From: Haloquadratum sp.
GTDB lineage: Archaea > Halobacteriota > Halobacteria > Halobacteriales > Haloferacaceae
Assembly (NCBI GenBank): GCA_028275165.1
Contig: JAQCNF010000031.1
Coordinates: 1-36,906, forward strand
DNA: 36,906 bases
Reading direction: 5' to 3'
A model generated the notes under the pieces. It did no database searches, had not been told where the DNA came from, and saw only the letters and a list, made by a program, of their open reading frames with translations. A program made the translations under genes and the position numbers. Below are positions 34,512 through 36,906 of this stretch, in pieces (position 1 is the first letter of the stretch; the number at the start of each line of letters is the position of its first letter).

Positions 34512-35573
34512 CTATTGGTCTGCCCCAACTGCTTCACTAACCGAACTATACCCGTCTTGGGCCAGCAACCGCGATAGCTCTTTGTTGATATCATGAGCAA
34601 CTGTCGGACCATTGTACACTAACCCAGTGTACAACTGTACTAATGTTGCCCCTGCCTTGATTTTCTCATACGCTCCTGCTGCATCTGAGACACCTCCAAC
34701 ACCAATTATTGGAACGTCACTCTGACCGGCAACGAACTTGATCAGCGACGTGGCTCGTGCCTCGATTGGTGACCCCGAGAGACCACCAGGAGCTCCTTGA
34801 GCAGGTGAACCCATACCTGAAGGTCGACTTACCGTCGTATTTGTCGCAATAACTCCATCCACATCGTATGTTTCAATTATCTCAATCGTGTCTTCGAGTG
34901 CTGACATAGAGAGATCCGGTGAGAGCTTCAGCACAAGTGGTACCTTCGCAACATCCGTAACTGCCTCCACGATTGCCTCAATCGAGTCCCGACTCTGCAA
35001 CTGTCGTGCCGAGTCAGTGTTCGGACAAGACACATTAATTGCCACGTATGCTACTCGGTCTGCAACCGCCCGATATGTCTCAACGTACTCTTGTGGTGCC
35101 TCTACGACAGGAGTCGCTTCAGATAACGCAATATTCACACCAACTGGCACAGCAAGTCTATCATATGCGTTCAGTCGCGAACCAATCGTTGCTGCACCAT
35201 CGTTATTCAGTCCCATCCGATTAATGATTGCTTCGTCTTCAACGAGACGGTGCATCCGTGGCCGATCATTTCCCGCTTGTGGACGTTTGGTTACCCCACC
35301 CACTTCCACGTGACCGAATCCAAGCGCCGCCAGAGCGTTTGGAATCGTCGCGTTCTTATCAAACCCCGCAGCAACCCCGACAGGATTTGCAAACGTTTCA
35401 CCGAAACACTCGACCTCTAAACGCGTGTCTGGTACACTGAATTGTTCAGTCAATATCCGTTCAATCGATGTCCCCTGTGTATATTCCAAGCCTGTGTGGA
35501 CGAATCGATGTGCTGTCTCTGGCGGTAATAAAAACAACAGTGGCCTGAGTGCATCGTACACCTTACTGATCAT
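34512..35573 (-). CDS. pyrD: Dihydroorotate dehydrogenase, class 2-like
   Basis: FMN enzyme oxidising dihydroorotate to orotate in pyrimidine synthesis; 353 residues. The N-terminal helix (SKVYDALRPLLFLLPPETAH) resembles the membrane-associated, quinone-tunnel helix of class 2 enzymes. FMN-binding GVAAGFDKNATIPNAL, GVNIALSE, LKLSPDLS, ATNTTVSRP and GVGGVSDAAGAYEKIKAGAT follow in order. At the catalytic-base position the sequence is NVSCPNTD, that is Cys where class 2 enzymes usually have Ser. The ATG at 35573 is preferred: the longer start at 35633 adds 20 residues that look non-native. It lies 43 bases after the AbrB-like gene on the same strand. Confidence 0.92.
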   Translation of the reverse strand: MISKVYDALRPLLFLLPPETAHRFVHTGLEYTQGTSIERILTEQFSVPDTRLEVECFGETFANPVGVAAGFDKNATIPNALAALGFGHVEVGGVTKRPQAGNDRPRMHRLVEDEAIINRMGLNNDGAATIGSRLNAYDRLAVPVGVNIALSEATPVVEAPQEYVETYRAVADRVAYVAINVSCPNTDSARQLQSRDSIEAIVEAVTDVAKVPLVLKLSPDLSMSALEDTIEIIETYDVDGVIATNTTVSRPSGMGSPAQGAPGGLSGSPIEARATSLIKFVAGQSDVPIIGVGGVSDAAGAYEKIKAGATLVQLYTGLVYNGPTVAHDINKELSRLLAQDGYSSVSEAVGADQ

Positions 35574-35616
35574 CGCGTTCTTTGATCCTCTAAAGTCATC
35601 CTGGCTTGACGCCGCT

Positions 35617-35814
35617 TCAAAAATCGTGTTCAACAGTATCTTGATCCGCTTTTTGAATAATTATCTTTCCGTCACGCACCCGCACGAACACTTCGTCGCC
35701 AATCTCCATCCCTGCAACTGCGAGTTCGTCTTCGTGTAAGTTAACATGGACGTTGTGATACTCGCCCTCATCATCTTTCGCACCACTCGGACTAAGCTTT
35801 TTTTTCCGAACCAT
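35617..35814 (-). CDS. AbrB/SpoVT-like small DNA-binding protein
   Basis: A 65-residue protein. A basic N-terminus (MVRKKKLSPSG) precedes a swapped-hairpin-like beta fold: HNVHVNLHEDELAVAGMEIG, then DEVFVRVRDGKIIIQKADQD. This is the haloarchaeal variant of the AbrB/antitoxin fold, which binds DNA as a dimer. No toxin gene is next to it; the neighbour 43 bases downstream is pyrD, so it may be cotranscribed with pyrD. A perfect dyad overlaps its own start codon, which suggests autoregulation. It is not large enough for any additional domain. Confidence 0.75.
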   Translation of the reverse strand: MVRKKKLSPSGAKDDEGEYHNVHVNLHEDELAVAGMEIGDEVFVRVRDGKIIIQKADQDTVEHDF

Positions 35815-35832
35815 CGCGGGTATATACGCGAT
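35813..35832. promoter_or_regulatory. Perfect dyad over the AbrB-like gene start, candidate operator
   Basis: ATCGCG-GGTATATA-CGCGAT (arms 35813-35818 and 35827-35832) overlaps the start codon at 35814-35812. A second dyad ATGAT-TC-ATCAT adjoins it at 35831-35842. On the minus strand the TATA-like TATATA at 35854-35849 would place the transcription start near 35825, inside the first dyad. An AbrB-like dimer could bind here and repress its own gene. Confidence 0.5.
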
Positions 35833-35848
35833 GATTCATCATAGCGCA

Positions 35849-35854
35849 TATATA
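35849..35854 (-). promoter_or_regulatory. TATA-like box of the AbrB-like gene
   Basis: TATATA within CTTATATATGC on the minus strand, about 35-40 bases before the start codon. With the usual 25-base spacing the leader would be roughly 10 bases long. Confidence 0.5.
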
Positions 35855-35916
35855 AGTGTTGTTTACTGTATGTTATAATTCGTTTAAAAGTTGGAAGCTG
35901 CTTCGTGAGGACAAGG

Positions 35917-35989
35917 TGTCGCGCGGTCGGAGGTCGACCGGTCATCCTCCGCTGTGTGCGGCTAGTCCCGGTCGGATGATCTCCGCGCG
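35917..35989 (-). ncRNA. Candidate H/ACA-type pseudouridylation guide RNA with kink-turn
   Basis: Read 5' to 3' on the minus strand: lower stem CGCGCGG (35989-35983); pocket strand AGATCATC (35982-35975); upper stem CGACCGG (35974-35968); GA; C-stem CU plus CCGC closed over an ACACA loop by GCGG and AG; three-base bulge GAU; GA; upper stem CCGGTCG (35941-35935); pocket strand ACCTCCGA (35934-35927); lower stem CCGCGCG (35926-35920); ACA (35919-35917). All stems are perfect except a two-base bulge. The bulge ending in U next to tandem G-A pairs is a kink-turn for L7Ae. The distance from upper stem to ACA is 15 nt, within the 14-16 rule. The target is not identified. It lies 48 bases past the MC1 stop, perhaps processed from that 3' UTR. 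Confidence 0.7.
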
Positions 35990-36037
35990 TTCTCTACTTT
36001 TTTCCACTTCACTCAAAGAAGCATCGAAACGATTAGT

Positions 36038-36367
36038 TCAGGACTCGAGATGTTCAATTCCCTGCTTTGAGACATTCCCTCTCGTGATCGAAGATACCTC
36101 GTCTTCCATCCACTCGGGTTTGTTATCTGGGGCGTCGTCCACCCATGCCCATGCATTGTACACGTGTACACGATCCGTCCCACGTTCTAAAAGCCGAATC
36201 TCTGTTGGGTCCGCTTTCGCTTCGTTCTCTGAATCATACCGCTCATATCCATCCAATCGGCGCGCAGCTTTTAGTGCGGCTTGTCGCGGCATACGGCCTG
36301 TGAATTGCGCTGTTCGCTCACCGTCTTCCATTTTGACAAAGTTTCGTTTGCCGTCCTCACGTACCAT
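36038..36367 (-). CDS. MC1-family non-histone chromosomal protein
   Basis: A 109-residue DNA-bending chromatin protein. Family blocks are RNFVKMEDGERTAQFTGRMP, RQAALKAARRLDG, EIRLLERGTDRVHVYNAWAW, and DAPDNKPEWMEDEVSSITRG, in the same order as in Methanosarcina MC1 (about 93 residues); the haloarchaeal copy has a longer loop (YERYDSENEAKADP) and more acidic residues. The Trp, Arg and Lys of the DNA face are largely kept. The ATG at 36367 gives MVREDGKRNF. On the minus strand a TATA-like tatattta lies about 40 bases upstream and an aggag 10 bases upstream of the start. The 3' side leads into the candidate H/ACA RNA. Confidence 0.93.
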   Translation of the reverse strand: MVREDGKRNFVKMEDGERTAQFTGRMPRQAALKAARRLDGYERYDSENEAKADPTEIRLLERGTDRVHVYNAWAWVDDAPDNKPEWMEDEVSSITRGNVSKQGIEHLES

Positions 36368-36649
36368 TGCTCAAACTCCTGTATCAATCAAATCCTCAAT
36401 CTATCATAAATATATCGCCCACTCCTCGCGCAGTCAGTCGGTTTACGCCTCGACAAACTCAAACATACAACACTATTGCTTTACAACTAGCCAGTAACAA
36501 TCCCATGTATTACACCACTACTCTTGACGTGAAACCACACGACGCGACGGGGTCAGTTCGACGAGTTTTTATGTTACCCACCATTCTGTTGTAATACGAA
36601 GAAATCATTTGCCTCTAAGCAGGGGGACAGAGTTCGAATATATGCCAAC
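36368..36649. other. MC1 upstream region, no further gene seen
   Basis: 282 bases between the MC1 start and the next TnpB tail. It holds the MC1 promoter (about 36400-36412 on the minus strand) and otherwise A/T-rich sequence with short frames lacking any recognisable motif. Confidence 0.4.
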
Positions 36650-36906
36650 TTAACGTTGGCCTTGAACTCTCTCTGTATTGGGGTACATTGATTCTCTCAG
36701 TGGTCTGAAAGACGGAGGGTTTATACCTCCCAATACAATATTTTCAGATCCGAAAGAAATGAGGATTTCACCCCTCCGGTCCTTCCGGACAGATGAAATC
36801 TGATGTTCGCCTTGACGATTCGGTGACTCCTGTCTGGTGTCACCTGAATCATTTGGACCATGCAATGCCAACTTGGTGACCAACTCTTTTCGTTGGTCCC
36901 GCCACC
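36650..36906 (-). pseudogene. Probable C-terminal tail of a TnpB / IS200-IS605 end (cut by window edge)
   Basis: The minus-strand frame is open from the window edge to a stop at 36650 (QGEHQISSVRKDRRGEILIS, then SENIVLGGINPPS). I associate this kind of variable tail with haloarchaeal TnpB proteins, but the zinc finger lies beyond the edge, so the call rests on memory of tails only. Short hairpins GGAGG-gtttata-CCTCC (about 36715-36731) and TCCGG-tcct-TCCGGA (about 36776-36790) fit a degraded element end. Whether the upstream part is intact cannot be seen. Confidence 0.45.

Noticed and set aside
35617-35814. Type II toxin-antitoxin pair around the AbrB-like gene
   Set aside because: No toxin-like gene is adjacent; its neighbours are pyrD and the region after MC1.
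35917-36003. The same structured segment as a plus-strand RNA ending in a T-run (about 35997-36003), or as a tRNA
   Set aside because: The outer stem is also present on the plus strand, but the kink-turn and ACA exist only on the minus strand. No T-loop or anticodon arm fits a tRNA.
1-36906. CRISPR arrays, restriction or phage-defence cassettes, prophage
   Set aside because: No regularly spaced repeats, nuclease or phage structural genes, or integrase were seen; mobile DNA is limited to decayed IS200/IS605 elements.

Overview
The window looks like chromosomal DNA of a halophilic archaeon (class Halobacteria). Nearly every protein is acidic, with Asp and Glu in place of Lys. The genes include archaeal-type EndA, PheST, ValS, an MC1 chromosomal protein, a Ski2/Hel308-like helicase and several small zinc-finger proteins. 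Many genes are leaderless, with a TATA-like box 25-30 bases before the start codon. Base composition is near or slightly below half G+C, intergenic gaps are fairly long, and decayed IS200/IS605 elements are present. This combination fits a Haloquadratum-like genome better than a typical high-GC haloarchaeon; the genus is my inference.

Layout. 1-360: tail of a decayed TnpB. 763-2297: hisI plus a coiled-coil protein. 2320-3666: a GlmM-type phosphohexomutase (minus). 3861-5304: hisA and hisB. 5354-6390: a dead IS200/IS605 element (tnpA and tnpB, minus). 6805-8981: a zinc-finger protein, an ACT-domain regulator and an IMPACT/YigZ protein. 8982-9739: a gene-poor stretch. 9740-11371: upp and three small membrane or zinc-finger proteins. 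11368-13956: a CobW-type GTPase, a 98-residue protein and an ArsA/Get3-type ATPase. 14042-15847: a CstA transporter. 15997-18136: conserved haloarchaeal proteins of unknown role. 18194-19954: an HTH regulator and thrC. 20056-20640: an IS graveyard. 20780-23160: divergent serA and serB. 23165-25501: a helicase (minus). 25646-34362: endA, trpS, pheS, pheT and valS. 34512-36367: pyrD, an AbrB-like gene, a candidate H/ACA guide RNA and MC1 (all minus). 36650-36906: another TnpB tail.

The genes are mostly housekeeping: histidine (hisI, hisA, hisB), serine (serA, serB), threonine (thrC) and pyrimidine (pyrD, upp) metabolism, and a run of tRNA maturation and charging genes.

The strongest non-coding signal is at 35917-35989 on the minus strand, downstream of MC1. 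It folds as a textbook archaeal H/ACA guide RNA: a lower stem ending at ACA, an internal pocket, an upper stem, a kink-turn, and exactly 15 nt from the upper stem to ACA. Other leads are a 51-bp double-hairpin insertion inside tnpA, candidate operators at the AbrB-like and HTH genes, a hairpin between trpS and pheS, and a GC-rich structured gap between valS and pyrD. I found no tRNA, rRNA, CRISPR array or defence island.
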